Below, piece by piece: positions 63,802 through 64,000 of a stretch of DNA of 64,000 bases; positions within the stretch are counted from its first letter, which is position 1, and each line of letters starts with the position of its first letter. The DNA is taken from contig JAYPBC010000008.1 of the NCBI GenBank assembly GCA_038124025.1, forward strand, positions 1 through 64,000, in the 5' to 3' direction. The notes beneath the pieces were generated by a model that was not told the DNA's origin, ran no database searches, and was given only the letters and a program-made list of their open reading frames with translations. Origin of the DNA: UBA1275 sp038124025 (GTDB lineage Bacteria > Bacteroidota > Rhodothermia > Balneolales > Balneolaceae). A program made the position numbers and the translations under genes.

Positions 63802-64000
63802 ATGAAAACATTATTAGAAATAACAAAAAGTGGGATGGATGTTGCTCAGAGAGGACTTGAGACAACTTCCAATAATATTGCTAACGTAAATACTGAAGGT
63901 TATTCCAGACAAAGATTGGTAACTAATCCGTTATTTTCTCGTAATGGTCAATTCTTTGATGGACTTGGGGTTAGAGTTACAGATGTTGAGCAATTACGTG
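63802..64000 (+). CDS. flgK: Hook-associated protein FlgK (N-terminal part)
   Basis: The first 66 residues only; the gene runs off the window end. The start is ATG 63802, 17 bases after the flgN-like gene. The N-terminal rod/hook helix KSGMDVAQRGLETTSNNIANVNTEGYSRQRL is diagnostic for FlgK, the first hook-filament junction protein. Confidence 0.9.
   Translation, partial: MKTLLEITKSGMDVAQRGLETTSNNIANVNTEGYSRQRLVTNPLFSRNGQFFDGLGVRVTDVEQLR

Noticed and set aside
1..64000. CRISPR arrays, insertion sequences, phage or integrase genes
   Set aside because: No regularly spaced repeats, transposase, integrase or terminal inverted repeats are visible; the tRNA-Ser has no adjacent integrase or repeated 3' end that I can see.

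Overview
The window looks like a chromosomal segment from a flagellated member of the Bacteroidota/FCB group, probably the Balneolia/Rhodothermia lineage; this placement is inference. Three observations support it: a Bacteroidota-type promoter (TTG, 20 nt, TATATTTG) ahead of the tRNA-Ser gene, weak or absent Shine-Dalgarno sequences before most genes, and a full flagellar cluster, which is rare in Bacteroidota but known in Balneolia/Rhodothermia. There is no insertion sequence, integrase, CRISPR array or rRNA. One 20-base run of N (38758-38777) is an assembly gap inside fliG.

Layout. (1) 2-8299: surface polysaccharide genes. A Wzx-type flippase faces a series of genes for a 4-amino-4,6-dideoxy-galactose sugar (WecF-, WecE- and WecD-like), two left-handed beta-helix acyltransferases, a PIG-L deacetylase, and an unusual set of LpxD-like acyltransferase, acyl carrier protein and acyl-AMP ligase. 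(2) 8289-12373 (minus): gatC, a YfhO-family membrane protein and a group 4 glycosyltransferase. (3) 12588-22401: housekeeping genes: HPr and enzyme I of a PTS, a stand-alone glycogen-binding domain, biotin ligase, tilS, hpt, tRNA-Ser(GCT), dipeptide epimerase, a thioesterase, a long-chain acyl-CoA synthetase and a Gfo/Idh/MocA-like protein. (4) 22402-27221: an AT-rich accessory stretch with a possible decayed gene, a coupled pair of an unknown protein and an exported TonB-C-domain protein, and an FeS-type photolyase. (5) 27329-33235: class II photolyase, RarA-like ATPase, FMN reductase and a two-component system.

(6) 33472-64000: flagellum. A tiny stand-alone DHp-like protein and a divergent histidine kinase precede flgB-flgC-orf73-fliE-F-G-H-I-J-motE-like-fliK-flgD-flgE, which ends at a strong terminator. 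motA-motB-fliL-M-N-O-P-Q-R follow. On the minus strand come flhB-flhA-flhF-flhG-orf60-fliA-orf101. The last plus-strand block is flgF-G-A-H-I-J-N-K, cut by the window end. fliC, fliD, fliS and all che genes are absent from the window.

Regulation can be read from two sites. A consensus sigma-54 element (GG-N10-GC) lies 33 bases before flgB, so early genes probably need RpoN and an NtrC-type activator, for which the divergent kinase is a candidate sensor. A perfect sigma-28 promoter (TAAAGTTT-N11-GCCGATAA) inside the end of fliA drives orf101, which makes that unrecognised protein a FlgM (anti-sigma-28) candidate. Several flagellar parts depart from textbook form: FlhF has lost its GTPase motifs while FlhG lacks the N-terminal helix that activates FlhF, FliM lacks the CheY-docking peptide, and FlgH has no lipobox cysteine.
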